Part shown: in pieces, positions 1-11,262 of the stretch | How positions within the stretch are numbered: the first letter of the stretch is position 1 | Layout of the letters: the number at the start of each line of letters is the position of its first letter | Origin: Phragmites australis | Lineage: Eukaryota; Streptophyta; Magnoliopsida; Poales; Poaceae | Assembly (NCBI RefSeq): GCF_958298935.1 | Contig: NC_084943.1 | Coordinates: 7,140,001-7,204,000, forward strand | Direction of reading: 5' to 3' | Length of the DNA stretch: 64,000 nt | Made by a program: the position numbers and the translations under genes | The notes under the pieces: generated by a model | Seen by the model: the letters and a program-made list of their open reading frames with translations, nothing else | Database searches by the model: none | Told to the model about the DNA's origin: nothing

Positions 1-1
1 T

Positions 2-538
2 TTGGTCAAGGAGGCAGAAGACCATGTTCAGAATATCCGCAAGAGTATTCTCACGGCCCAGTCTAGGCAGAAGAGCTATGCAGATCGACGTCGCCGGGAG
101 CTCACATTTGAGGTGGGGGATCATGTGTACTTGAAGGTCTCACCTCTCAAAGGCGTTCGTCGATTCCAAGTCCGAGGCAAACTGGCGCCTCGGTATGTTG
201 GACCGTTTCAGATTCTAGCTCGGCGTGGAGAGGTTGCATATCAATTAGAGTTGCCGTCGTCCCTCTCCACGGTGCATAATGTGTTTCATGTCTCACAACT
301 CAAGAAGTGTCTCCGAGTCCGGACTGATGTCGTTGATGTTGCGCCCGAAGAATTGCAACCGGACTTGACATATTGTGAGAAACCGATGCGAATCTTGGGT
401 GAAACCGAGCGCAAGACGCGGTGGAGTTCAATCAAGTTCTTGAAGATTCAGTGGAGTAATCACTCTGAGTCCGAAGCGACTTGGGAGCGGGAAGATCAGC
501 TTCGTTCCGAGTATCCTGAGTTCTTTGAGAATTTGTAA
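2..538 (+). CDS. Ty3/gypsy polyprotein C-terminus (integrase tail and chromodomain-like end), 5' part outside window
   Basis: This is the last 178 residues of a gypsy Pol polyprotein; the reading frame is open from the window edge to TAA at 536-538. A basic stretch (SYADRRRRELTFEVGDHVYL) is followed by a GPY/F-type module (KLAPRYVGPF, then a VAYQLELP strand). The FHVSQLKKC segment follows, and the last 50 or so residues (WSSIKFLKIQW...ATWERED) resemble the chromodomain-like end of chromovirus integrases, which is thought to guide insertion into heterochromatin. The 40020-40568 region of the element at 33-43 kb is a close relative. No internal stop is seen, so this end is better preserved than the relative. 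The Del/Tekay assignment is inferred from the chromodomain-like tail plus the very long LTR. Confidence 0.85.
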   Translation: MVKEAEDHVQNIRKSILTAQSRQKSYADRRRRELTFEVGDHVYLKVSPLKGVRRFQVRGKLAPRYVGPFQILARRGEVAYQLELPSSLSTVHNVFHVSQLKKCLRVRTDVVDVAPEELQPDLTYCEKPMRILGETERKTRWSSIKFLKIQWSNHSESEATWEREDQLRSEYPEFFENL

Positions 539-715
539 TGCCAATGTAATATAGCGTATTTGGAATCTCTCGCATGTATGTGTTCATCTCTATGATTGAA
601 TAAAAATCTGCGTTGGATTCCATCTCATGCGTCATGGTGTCATCTCACAACCTGCTAAGTCATCACAGCGTTCTCATTGTCCCCTCTCTGGCTCATACCG
701 AATCTCGGGACGAGA

Positions 716-736
716 TTCTTTTTAGGGGGGGAGGTT
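716..736 (+). other. Polypurine tract before the 3' LTR
   Basis: A purine-rich run containing a block of seven G residues lies directly before the TG that opens the LTR. It is the expected plus-strand primer site of an LTR retrotransposon. The 180 bases between the pol stop and this tract are 3' untranslated sequence, and they include the CGGGACGAGATTC motif that also precedes the PPT of the element at 40.7 kb. Confidence 0.75.
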
Positions 737-3700
737 TGTCATGGCCCAGAATTTCTAAAACATATATTTAAGTGCTAATGGGCGTCATTAGCATCATTTG
801 TTTGGTTTTGAGCAGTTTTAGGCATGCAATTTTCAATTAAACAAATTATAAAAATCAATATTAGTTGATGCGTTGTTAAGCAACTCACAATATTGCTATA
901 CAACATAGAGTTGGAAATAATTTTAGAAATTAGTAGGTGCCTGGAGGAGAATATAAATGAAATTTTCCAAATTTTTGGGGATTGTTTTCAAAGCATAAAA
1001 ATCAGCACAAGTTTGAAAAGCTTGCCTCTTTGGAGAATTTTCATTTGAGTTTGGTGCAAGCTTTTTGGGTCAAACAAAGTAAAATGGATTGTTCATGATT
1101 TATAGAAGCCAACAAAATTTGTTCCACAAATTTTAGACCACAGTAAGACCTCCAAAATGGTTGGCTAAAGTGGTGGAGATATTTTGCCTGGCGGTTACTG
1201 TTCCTGCGGGACCCGCTTGTCATCCTCCCTCCTCACTCAGCCGCGCTGCTTCCAGAGGGCGGTGCTGGCTTTGTTGACTTCGGTGGCCGGCAAACCCAGC
1301 ACGCCGTCGAGTCACCGGCCGAACGTTCGAGTGGATGCGTCGTCGGCCTTAACCCCCCCCCCCCCTGGACGCTCTCTCGTATCACCTCTCTCTCTCTCCC
1401 TCGCTTTCTCTCCCTGTCGCCCAGCGCACCACAGAGCAGAGCCGCTTTGCGCCGCGCCGCCGGCCAAATCCGACGCGCCACCGGCAAGCTCCCTCGAGCT
1501 CAAGCCGCGAGAAGCGCAAAGAGGGATCGTCGGAGCCTCTCCAACTAATTTCCGTGCGAATCCCCTCCCCTCTCGGTCGAATTTGGCGAGCTCGTGCCGT
1601 CTTCCTCGGCGCCGGCGGCCTCCCTCCGCACCTCACCGTCGAGCTGCCTCGTTGCTGCTTCTTCGGCCCAGTGAAGCGCTCGGTGAGCTTCCCCATACTC
1701 CTGTACACCTTTTGCGCATGCCGCTTTCCCTCCGTCCCGTCGCTGGCGCGTGAGTCCGCGACGACCGGCTGCCGCCGCGCCATAGCTCTCGCCGCCGGCC
1801 GTGCCACCGTCGAGTTCTTCAGCGTTGGGCCGCGCCATTTGGTCCACGCGCCCTCGTAGAAGCTATAGCTGCCCTCACCCGAGTCTGTTGCGTCGCCGTT
1901 CGCCTTCGGCGCGTCAAAGCCGTGCCGCCGCCGGATTGGTTTTGCCCCTCGCCGCCGATCGCCGTGCTCCGGCCATCGCCGGCGTCGACATGTACCCCCA
2001 CCGTGACCACGTGCTCGTGCTGGTGCTGTTGCCACCTTCGGCCGGGCCGTTCAGACCACCGTTCGCCGCCGGCGACGTCGCCCGAGCCGCCGGCGTGGGG
2101 TACTGGGCGCGGGTCAATTTTGACCCGGGTCAAACCCACCGGGCCCACTGTCAGCCTCAGTGGCTAACCGGCCGGGTGTGCAAAAAGTATTTCGGGCATT
2201 TTTATTAATCGGGAAAACTCCGGAAAATGCGAATTAGAATATTTGTTTAATGTTAAATCGGCTGAAGACTTGAAAAGTGCATAGGAAATTGTGTAGAGCT
2301 CCAAAATTCCTAAAACCAATTTTGTTGGTTTTGTTGTGTCATGATCTGTCCATTAAAAATGCCAGTGGCCATGAAATATGTGCTGTGAATTATTGAGTTA
2401 ATAAATTATGTCTAGGCTTTGATAATTCCTAATTAAAGTTTGGTGTTTCCAAAATTGATGAATCTAATTTTGTTGGCCTTGTATTATCATACTCTGCACA
2501 TGAAAAATACTAGGTGTTGTGAAAGGTATAATTAATTTTATTCAATTAACGAATGTGTTTAATCTTTAATAATTCATAAACAATTTTTGATGAGTCCAAA
2601 ATTGGTAAATCAAATTCTGTTAATCTTGTTAAATTATGCCATGTTCATTAAAAATGCTAGGGTTTATGAAATGCTTACTGAGGATTAATAAGTTGTTAAA
2701 TGTTAAACAATAATTCAAATAAGGAAATCCTTCAGGCTTTTAACTCATGGCATAAGTGCATTGCATCTCCGCTGCTGTCTTACAGTGAAGCATCTTTCAT
2801 TGCATGTCATTCATATTCATTACATTGCATGCGTGATTCTTTTAGGTAACTTCGACCCGGCGAACGAGGCGAACGGGGCTGTACCCGGAGGTTCCCGCAG
2901 TGGTGATCGTGACTCGGGTAGCTGTGAGCAGCAGCTAGGGCAGCAAGGCAAGCATCTATCATATTGCACCGTGTCTACTTGAAAATCTAATATGTTATCT
3001 ACGCTTATGTATACATTGCATGTGTCGGGTTCCGAGTTGGGTAGAACCTATGCCTATGCATTCTTCTATTTCGGTCACGTGTCATGTGTTATTCCATTGG
3101 AGCCTAGTGGTGTTGTCGCAGTCTGATTTTAGTTCGCTATGCTTAGTGGTACTTAGGCTTTCCGGTAGAAGTCGACGACGGCGTTCACCGTTGTCGCGAG
3201 CCTAGGGCTTTTTACCTGTTCACATTTGTGGTTATGTTGATGATGTGTCGGTTGTTGAGTGGTGAGTTGAGACGAGGTGTGGGCGGTGTTAGGGGTGTCA
3301 TCTGCTCACGAGGAGTCCTCAGGCAGTTCGGGAAGGGAACCCGGACACCGTAGACCGCTTGCACCGGTTAAGCACCGATCATCGGTGTAGTCGGCTTTAG
3401 CACTTACCTTACTCACCACATGCTGATATAATGGTAGGCGAGCTGATTACCTTCGCAGACGTGGTCATGTGGGCCTCGTCATAGACGGTGTGAGTCCGGT
3501 TTGAGTCCGGGCTTTTAGCGGTATTAGTTTGCTCGAGGAGTAGTTCTAATACCGCCTCGCCGAGCTATGGTTGATCCACATGGTTGGGCCTGGTTGGGAA
3601 AGGTTGTCACGGGTACCCCCTTGTGCGCATCTTAGCGGGTGGCACAAGCCGTATGGTCCCTGTGTCGTGTGGGTCCAGGAGTATCCCCCTGCAGGGTGTA

Positions 3701-4533
3701 TAATCAGTTCGAACTGCCGCGCTCTCGGTCATGAGCATCGCTATTGCTTATCTCCACCGAGCGACCATAATTTTGGTCGTAGAGTTTCGATGTGGGTTGT
3801 GGCATGGTTGGATTGGGTGGTTTGGTCGGTTTGTGGTCGGTGATTTGGTGGTATTGGTTTACTTTTATACACTTGTTGTTTACATATCTGTTATGGTCAG
3901 TTGGTTGGCAGGGTTTGAGTTGGTGGTTGGTTAAGTTAGTTGCTTACACCTAGAATCTAGGTTGCTTACCGCTTAATGAACTTAAACATGTCTTAATCCT
4001 TGCTACAGCTTTAAATGCATGATCCTTGGAGTCGAGAATATATATATACTCATACTGTGTAAGACTTGCTAGTACCTTCGTACTAAGGGTGCTGCCCTTA
4101 AGTTGCTTTCAGGTTCACAGGTCGGCGAGGAAGAGGCAGTTTTCGGCTACTTTTTGCCTGCCGATCCGGGTGGCGGGCAGGAGTAGCACATTCTACTCCG
4201 AACTCCGACGCTTTTGGTATGGAGCCTAAGGGCATACGGCTCCATACTCTTTTGTTGTATAGGTTTTTCTTCCGCTGCTTAGTTGTTGCTGTTCTTCTTT
4301 TGTTGTAAATTGTGGAAGCAGTTGCATGTTTAATAATTGTAATCCAGTTTAATTACTTGCTCTCTATTAAACTGTGTTGTGATATTTGGGTTGGAAGGCA
4401 TGTGTTCTGATCCTGGGCACAAAACACGTGCCGGGACTACCGGAATGGTATTCGGGTTAATCGTCGAGGTTGTGATTATAAATAATGATCCTCCTGATGA
4501 TTAATTAGAATACTATTTGGACGGTTCCTCACA
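737..4533 (+). repeat. Complete 3' LTR (about 3.8 kb) of the first gypsy element
   Basis: The LTR opens with TGTCATGGCCC after the PPT and closes with GGTTCCTCACA. The closing end matches the 5' LTR of the element at 33-43 kb, where the end is followed by a primer binding site. The length is typical of Del/Tekay chromoviruses. A GC-rich stretch at about 1180-2170 gives long overlapping open frames on both strands, but none has a recognisable domain, and I take it as LTR composition. The last 1.5 kb is clearly related to the other element's LTRs, while the first part is not. The AATGT following the LTR continues into block R1, whose second copy at 59049 is uninterrupted there, so that locus approximates the empty site. 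Confidence 0.8.
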
Positions 4534-5054
4534 AATGTAGTACCAAACATTGTAGTATATATGCATCAAACTTATATTAGATCTCTTTGAATGAGTGAAG
4601 ATAGCAAAATCATATTGCATCTGTAATACTGAACGTTGTAGAATCTAGTAGAAAAAACTCTTACTTTGCACTTAGGATCTCCATCTTAAACTCAATTCGG
4701 AAAAAAAAAACCCTTCACTTTCGAATAACAATCTTCGAAAAATATTTCGAAACTATCAGATTGACATGAACAATATAGTTGAAGCATCTATAATAATTAA
4801 CTCAAAGTGATCTAACAAAATATTATCCTAATCTCTTCTCAAACTATTATACCATACAAACAGACAAAATATAATAGCATCAATGATAGCATCAAGGAGC
4901 ACTGAAACATATCATGAGTGGAAGAAGAATATATGATCACCGATCAGATATATAACAGAGTGTTTGACACGCATTACTCTTCTTCAAGACAATAGAAACC
5001 AGCATATAAATATAAATATAAAATAAAACAAACCAATATGAAAGATCCCCTTGT

Positions 5055-5360
5055 TGGAGCGCGACGCGGACGAATCAAACGCAGCTGGTGGCAGGCGTCC
5101 TGATCAGCGGACGAGAGCGACGCGACTTTCTGTGACGCGCGGCGCAGAAAACAGATCGGTACTGTTCAGCGAAGAACCCATTGGGAGATGGGATCTGGCG
5201 CAGCGGTGGAAGTGCGCCGGCGGCGGACCGGCGGACGGCGTGAACGACGGCCGGACGAGGAGGCGATGCATAGCAGCGGATCGGCATTGAACGGCGCACT
5301 GTAGATCGTTTTTGTATGAACAGTATAGAGCAGTACCACACCGTAGCAGATCCGATCAGT
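5055..5360. other. GC-rich, CpG-rich island within R1
   Basis: This 300-bp island is far richer in CG dinucleotides than its AT-rich surroundings. It differs from its copy at 59368-59672 at only about three positions, while the flanks differ at about one base in ten. Short open frames occur on both strands, with no domain recognised. It could be a captured gene 5' end, a promoter or untranslated exon, or a conserved part of a transposon. Confidence 0.5.
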
Positions 5361-5720
5361 TTTTTTTCACGTCTCTCGTGTCAAATTTAACTTTGGTACT
5401 ACTGGTTAGAATTTTAGATACGAGAGACATACGATTTTACATGAAAAAATCTTTTAATGTTGAGGTAAAAAACCATAAGAGAAATAATCTATATTATAAT
5501 GATGTAGGTATAAGTATAGAGGTTGGCTAATATTTATAAATGTTTGTTCAAATGTATTTTAGTGGTACTCTATCTATATTTAAGGTACAATATGTAACAT
5601 TGTCTAGAGATAATGTCATAAAATTACCAAATTCTAGCATCCGTAGAACTGTATCATTATCCAGAACTGTATCATTTTCTTCAGAAAGATGCACTTGAGG
5701 CCCAAAATTCAAAATTAGAT

Positions 5721-6332
5721 AACATACGCGATCGTATTTACCGAAATAGATAACATATCATCGTATTTCAAATTTTAGCATCCGTATTCAACTCCTTATT
5801 TACCGAAAATTGACTTTCGGTACACCGTACGCCAAAAAAAACATGGGTTCGACCATATTCGACACACGAGATGCCAAATATGGCATATTTGTCACCTCAT
5901 ATATCGAAAATCAGGTGTATTTAGCATATGAGGTACCGAATATGGACTACAGTGCCGTATTCGGCACCTCTGCATCTCGTGTATCGAATATGGTCTGTAC
6001 CGACTTCAGGTGCTTTGATGCTATCATTTTATGTTAGAAACCTCCTATGCCGGTACAGCCCGTATTCAGTATATAAGGTGTCGAATATGGGTTACAGTGT
6101 CATATTCAGCACCTCGTATACCAAATACACCTGATTTTCGGTATATGAGGTGCTAAATATGGGCTACAATACCATATTCGGCACCTCGTATATCGAATAT
6201 GGCCGGGTCCGTATTTTCTCGGTGTATGGTGTACCGAAAGTTAGTGTTTGGTAAATGAGTGCCAAATACGGATGTTGAAATTATAAATACAATGATGTAT
6301 TATCTATTTCAATAAATACGATCGTATATGTT
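5721..6332. mobile_element. Long inverted-repeat (foldback/MITE-like) element, copy 1
   Basis: The left end (AACATACGCGATCG) is the approximate reverse complement of the right end (CGATCGTATATGTT). The complementarity continues inward through the CATCCGTATT and CTTTCGGTACACC segments on both arms. The centre is built from repeated, partly palindromic units of the type TATTCGGCACCTC / CGAATATGG. The whole could fold into one long imperfect hairpin. No coding capacity is seen. The second copy is at 59998-60645. Confidence 0.65.
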
Positions 6333-6503
6333 CCCACCACAAACTCCATCTCTAAGATATTTGTTCTTCAGTAAACAGCAAGGATCATCATAACATACAA
6401 TCCAGTTCGAAAATCCATTTCGACAACATGTAATCATTCATTACTCTAGTATCAGTAAAACCTAACCCCCTAAACTCTTTTGGTTTGGCTGAGACCTCCC
6501 ACT

Positions 6504-6994
6504 TAGGAAATGACAATTTATCCCGATTACCGATTTACCTACAGTTAAAAACCTTAATAGAGTAGGATATTAGCAGCATTTGATGCCCATGGGTACATTC
6601 GTGGGTACAAAATACTACCCGATAGGTAGACGGGTACGGGTACGAGTAATATATACTCATATCTGTGAAACCCGTATACCTCTATAAATCGATGACAAGT
6701 GGGTTATTTCACCAAACCTGACATTCGACATTATATAAATACCCTACTCTCTCCTCTTCAACCCCCCAATCGCCCCAGCTGCTCAGCACGCCGTTGCCCC
6801 CCACCCCCACTAGCGTAGCCCCGCCCTGCCTCGGCCAGCACCGCTGCGCCGCCCCGCCCCACCCCGTCACGCCGCCACCCAGTGCCGCCCACCCAGGGCG
6901 ACAGGTTTAGGGCCGACCCTTCACCCGCAGGTGTTCACGGATCTAAGTATGGGTGAGCACTATCCGTATCCACTATACCTGATTGTCATCCCTA
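6504..6994. mobile_element. Non-autonomous hAT-type element with 8-bp target duplication
   Basis: The terminal inverted repeats are TAGGAAATGACAATTTAT at the left and, read on the minus strand, TAGGGATGACAATCAGGTAT at the right. They are flanked by CTCCCACT (6496-6503) and CTTCCACT (6995-7002), a one-mismatch 8-bp target duplication as expected for hAT transposons. Repeated CGGGTAC motifs lie inside the left end, typical of plant hAT subterminal regions. The interior (6760-6960) is C-rich, contains no transposase domain and has been shortened relative to 61113-61660. Confidence 0.75.
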
Positions 6995-7179
6995 CTTCCA
7001 CTCATTTTCTTGGATAACTTCAGCAAGAGATGTACTCCCATTGTGTATTTGGGAATGGAACTAAGACTGGATTCAATTAAAACATATACCTGAGTCTCAA
7101 TTAAAACATATACCTCCCGAGGAAAAGTGAGAGCATTGCCATGTATCTAACCTTTTCTTCATTTTATTATTAACATAGC

Positions 7180-7640
7180 AGAATTCAGCAGCTCTAAGAT
7201 GGACATTACTTACAGGGATGCATAAGTTTTCCATAGGAAGGAAACCAGTTTTACAATTAAACATATTAGCAACTCTAGTTTGATCTTACCCAGATACTCC
7301 CACCACAAATACTCCACTTTTCCGATAATTAATCTTAAGTCCTCACATATTCTCAAAGTAGTACAGCAAAAACTAAACATGGGCAATGGAATTATCATCT
7401 ACTTGAAGCATTTTGTAATTAAGTGAGTTAGAGCACCATTATATGACCAACATCTCTAGCATTACTGAGCATTACATCCACAATATCTCCAATCAAGTTA
7501 ACAACAAGGGTGATAGAGGATCACGTTATCTCAAACCTTTGAATGACCTAAAATCCCCCTAGGTGTTCCATTGATGTTAATACCAACTCTACCACCCTCA
7601 ACAATCTTTTTGTCCACTCTATCCATAACTCAGGAAAATT
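7180..7640 (-). pseudogene. LINE (non-LTR) reverse transcriptase remnant
   Basis: Read on the minus strand, broken frames contain VEGGRVGINI, a GLKINY.KS segment and a RVANMFNCK.G.LPM sequence. These resemble the middle of L1-type reverse transcriptases of plant LINEs. Stops and frame changes interrupt it, and the catalytic centre is not recovered, so it is dead. It sits next to the hAT element. A different LINE piece (RT C-terminal zinc-binding region) lies in R1 copy 2. Confidence 0.5.
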
Positions 7641-7646
7641 ATTTCT

Positions 7647-8100
7647 CACTGCTACAGAAAAGGTCATCCCTGCCCCCTCCCTTCACTATAGTTTCAAAAA
7701 TAACCGATAATGATAAAATGTTACTACCGGTTTAATTAAAAACCAACAATGATATTATCACTACCAGTTCATTATATGAACCGACAGTGACAATAAAATG
7801 CAGTCCATCATAAAAAATTCATAATTTTTTCATACGGACTCAGATGGAGACAAACTTTATATGAAAATTATAACTCTCGACGATATCTAGTTGATAACTT
7901 TTTTTATTTGAAGACATATAAATGCCCAAATAACCGTGCAAAGATTTGTGCAGAAAAATAAAAAAGAATAAATTACCCTATAGCCATTGACTAAAACTGT
8001 GAGGTAAGATGATAAGGAAGCTTCATGCGAGGGGTCAAGTCGTGGTTCCGTAGGAAGCTTCACGTGAGGGGTGAGGTTGCGGTTCCATAGTGTAAAAAAA
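7647..8100. mobile_element. CACTA (En/Spm)-type terminal fragment
   Basis: The fragment begins CACTGCTACAGAAAAGG, a near match to other CACTACTA.AGAAAA starts in this window. GATAATGATA and GACAGTGACA-like subterminal repeats follow. No matching opposite terminus or transposase is seen. Inside it, 8015-8088 is a 37-bp unit repeated twice in tandem. Confidence 0.45.
8015..8088. repeat. 37-bp tandem repeat, two copies
   Basis: Two adjacent units each begin AGGAAGCTTCA and end GGTTCC followed by GT or AT. They differ at about six positions. They lie at the inner edge of the CACTA-type fragment. Confidence 0.7.
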
Positions 8101-8260
8101 AACTTTTTTAACCTCAGAAACTAACTCTACAAAATCATTGAAGGAAAAACCACACACTGGACCAAAAAGTAAACTGCTAGATTTGGTGTAACACTAGTAG
8201 GCAAGATTAAAAAAGCCATACACAAAGCCACAATGTTGAAAACTGCAACTTGAATGATTT

Positions 8261-8703
8261 TGTCATGAGTTGGGTAACTGATAATGAATAATGGATAGTT
8301 ACCATATCAGGATACTCTACGGTTTCCTATAATTACTGGGGCATATCTATATTTCCAGGATGAGGATCTCTAGATGAAAGAAAGCTACCCGTAGGTACCC
8401 AAGGCACCCTGGAACCAAGAAGATTTATCTCCAAGAATAGGATAGAGGAGTCCAGAGGAGATACGACACCCCATATAATTTGGGCTTTTGTCTCTTCATT
8501 TAGGCGTGTCCTTCGCAGGTCCACTCGCTCCGTATATATATATATATATATATAAGTCGAATATAAGCCAACAGAAGCTGAGCAAGAAAGTCACCGACTA
8601 GGTTTAGATCCATCCAGATTAGTCACATACCCACTTGTAACAAGCTCAGATCAATACAAGACAAACAAAACATATGATTATTATCCTCAGGGAGGTCCGA
8701 ATC
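8261..8703 (+). repeat. Probable LTR remnant of an unassigned retrotransposon
   Basis: The segment starts TGTCATGAGTTGGG. Its latter part has a TATA-like (TA)n tract followed by a leader-like sequence rich in CAATACAAGACAAAC, reminiscent of the R region of grass LTRs. No PBS, coding region or target duplication was found. The ends are uncertain. Confidence 0.35.
8532..8554. repeat. (TA)n microsatellite
   Basis: An uninterrupted run of about eleven TA dinucleotides, placed where a TATA box would sit in the surrounding LTR-like segment. Confidence 0.9.
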
Positions 8704-9335
8704 TCTGAGGGCTTGTCCAAATTACATTCTAATTAATCAATTTGGGCTATCATCCATTCTGATGAGATATAGCACATACTCATCTCTCATCGCGTTACAT
8801 GCTAACTCACATCTCAAAGCAATAATCGCAACCACTAATTAATTAAAACTAAGGCAATCCCGGCAATCCTAATATATGCATTTGGATAATTCCCAGTTGA
8901 GCTATTATCCAACACATATCTCTACCAATATGTACATCACAACATCACGATTAAATAAGGGTTCAAAAGATTACATGTTGATAAATTAAACAACTGACAA
9001 GGTATTATCTAGCATAAATATACATAAATCATAACAGAATACTCATCTAAAATAAAATGAAGATCGGTGGCGCCATTTGCCCATAAGGCAACCGACCGGA
9101 GTTAGTATTAGCATAGTGACTACATGTCACCACACTGCTTTCGGTGGGGTACCAGTAGCCGACACCTAACTTTACCTACAAAATAATCAATAAAACACGG
9201 TGAGTACGAAGGTAATCGCAAGACTTACATATATAGGTATATATATCTCGGACTCCAAGGATAGTGCATTTGGATGAATTAGCAAGGAATATAACACAAG
9301 ATTAAATTAAATTTTGTAAAAGGCAATTGAACTTA
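8704..9335 (-). repeat. Remnant of a Del/Tekay-type LTR in reverse orientation
   Basis: Read on the minus strand this matches the last 600 bp or so of the LTR at 737-4533. Shared marks are the CTTGGAGTC region, the GTACTCA..CTTCGTAC region, the TCGGTTGCC / GGCAAATGG region and the terminal TTGGACAAGCC-like end. It has decayed more than the other LTRs. The gypsy element starting at 9336 lies directly against it, and its left flank ACTTA would be one side of that element's target duplication. Confidence 0.55.
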
Positions 9336-10566
9336 TGTAACACCCTGAGTTTTAAAATTTTAGAAAAATAGCAAAATTCACTGTAGATTAAAAAAATCTA
9401 ATTATTAATCAAACATAAAATCAAGGACATATATATTTGATGTATATATACTCGTATGTGATATATTCAAATATAATATTTTGGTGAAGTATTCCAGAGA
9501 TCACTAAATTAGTTTCTAAATTAATCATTGCAATAAATTGATCATATGCATTATGGTTTAATTGTCTTATGGTTCTTGTGTGGCGATTCAAAATTTGAAT
9601 ATGTTTAGTTCTTTTCGGTAATTTCCTTTTCCAAATCAATCCGTGAAAGTCGATCTTCCAATCTAGCCCAAATAAATAATTCATCTATTCAATTGAATTA
9701 TCTCCATTCAACTTTGATTGACTCAACTTTGAACATCTCACAAATTCAAAGCTAATTCTTAGATTCATTCATCTGGACATCCAATTGAATTCATTTCTTT
9801 TGAATGCAACTCCAAATATTCTTTTCGAATCAATCTCCAATTTCAAATACCTTCCCAACTCAATTGCTTCACAAATTAAATACAAATTGATTCAAATCAA
9901 ATTCTAAATTTGAATCTCGTGATTCAAATCAACGTACATCCAATTTCTAATTCAAATATATCTATATAAATTAATGCCAAAACCAAATTTAGATCTAATT
10001 TAAATACTCCTATATTGAATTTAATCCCAAATATCTCAAATGCAGATTTTGTCAAATCTTCGTCGAATTCGTGCTCAAATGCAATTCGGATCAGTCAAGA
10101 AATTTTCAATTCAAATCCAATCTATATTACCCGATTCAATTCAAATTCAAATCATGCAATTCAATCATTTGTATCTGATCCAATTCAAATTATTCAAATT
10201 GAATTATTACAAACTCATTTCAATTTAATTACATTTAAATTGGATCTAACATCCAATTTCTTTCTCACATCTATTCCCAAGATCTTTCCCTCTCCTACTC
10301 TCTCTCACTATGTTCTCTCTCCCTTCACTGAGCTCTCTCTCTCCTTTGATCTTTTCACCCAGAGTAGCAAGCAAATATGCTTCTTCCTTCTCTCCTCCCT
10401 ACCCAAAAGTCAAGCAGTAGCACATGCTCCTACCTCTCTAATATTTTCATCGGATGGCAAAATACATATGACCCTGGGATTAACTGTTGTTATATAGATT
10501 AATGACAGACAATGCCTTGATATCTAGCATGCTTAGGATTGAATACGTTTCCTCGGAGACGTCGCT

Positions 10567-10698
10567 CTTAAAGCACATTTCCTCGGAGATAAGATTTACT
10601 GTTATCAATGAAAACTCATATACCATGAATCCCTTAAAACACATTTCCTCGGAGATAAGATTTACTTTTATCAATGAAAACTCATATACCATGAATCC
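10567..10698. repeat. 66-bp tandem repeat, two copies, in the LTR
   Basis: Two adjacent units begin CTTAAA(G/A)CACATTTCC and run through ATACCATGAATC. They differ at only a few positions. A partial earlier unit (TTTCCTCGGAGACG) precedes them. Confidence 0.8.
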
Positions 10699-11262
10699 TT
10701 GATAGTTGTAAATTCCATGATGGTTGTGAAATCCTTGATGTCGTGTGGGATATGGTGGGTGATGTGTAAAAATGGGTGAAAACTATTTAGCGGGGGCAGG
10801 TGGAGTAGTAATCTAAATGAGGATGCTCCTGGGGCTTGAGTCACCTGTGTGGTGTTCATTGCCAGAAAATAACTACCCTGGCCATTTAAGGACTGAGTCA
10901 TTGCGCTTCATGCTTAGCCACCCCATGCAGCCATGCGTCCTGAATGGGCAGGAATTGATTTTTCCTTCACCGGACTAAGTTAGGCATCATACCAGGAGGC
11001 TGAGAGCAGTGAGCAATCAAGTGGCCATATGTCCCTTTGTTAGAAGGTTGCTAGTACCAATCTGGGCTTAAAAAGGGGATTGGTCTTCAGTACATGGACT
11101 CTTACGCTTGAGGGTAAATCTCATAAAAAAGCTTGATAGGAAGGGTTATCAGAGTGTCTCAGTATAATTCGCTCCTCTGATTGTAACGGTCGGAGGCTGA
11201 GCATATCGTGTGGGTGCAGTGTACAACCTCTATCGAATATAAATCTATTCGAATAGCCGTGT

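Larger units (their letters stand above)
4534..6897 (+). repeat. Duplicated block R1, copy 1
   Basis: This sequence matches 59049-61482 in the same order and orientation. It holds an AT-rich leader (4534-5050), a GC-rich island (5055-5360), an AT-rich linker, a long inverted-repeat element (5721-6332) and the 5' part of a hAT element (from 6504). By eye the flanks are roughly 90% identical and the island about 99%. Copy 1 keeps about 165 bp (around 4890-5055) that copy 2 lacks. It lacks most of a LINE-derived piece that copy 2 keeps at 60646-60957. No protein-coding gene is recognised. Confidence 0.85.

Noticed and set aside
432..635. Minus-strand frame over the first gypsy pol end
   Set aside because: A shadow of the real plus-strand integrase-tail frame.
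1184..2208. Overlapping open frames of 100-217 codons on both strands
   Set aside because: They lie in the GC-rich centre of an LTR, overlap on opposite strands, and have low-complexity Arg/Pro/Ala composition without any domain.
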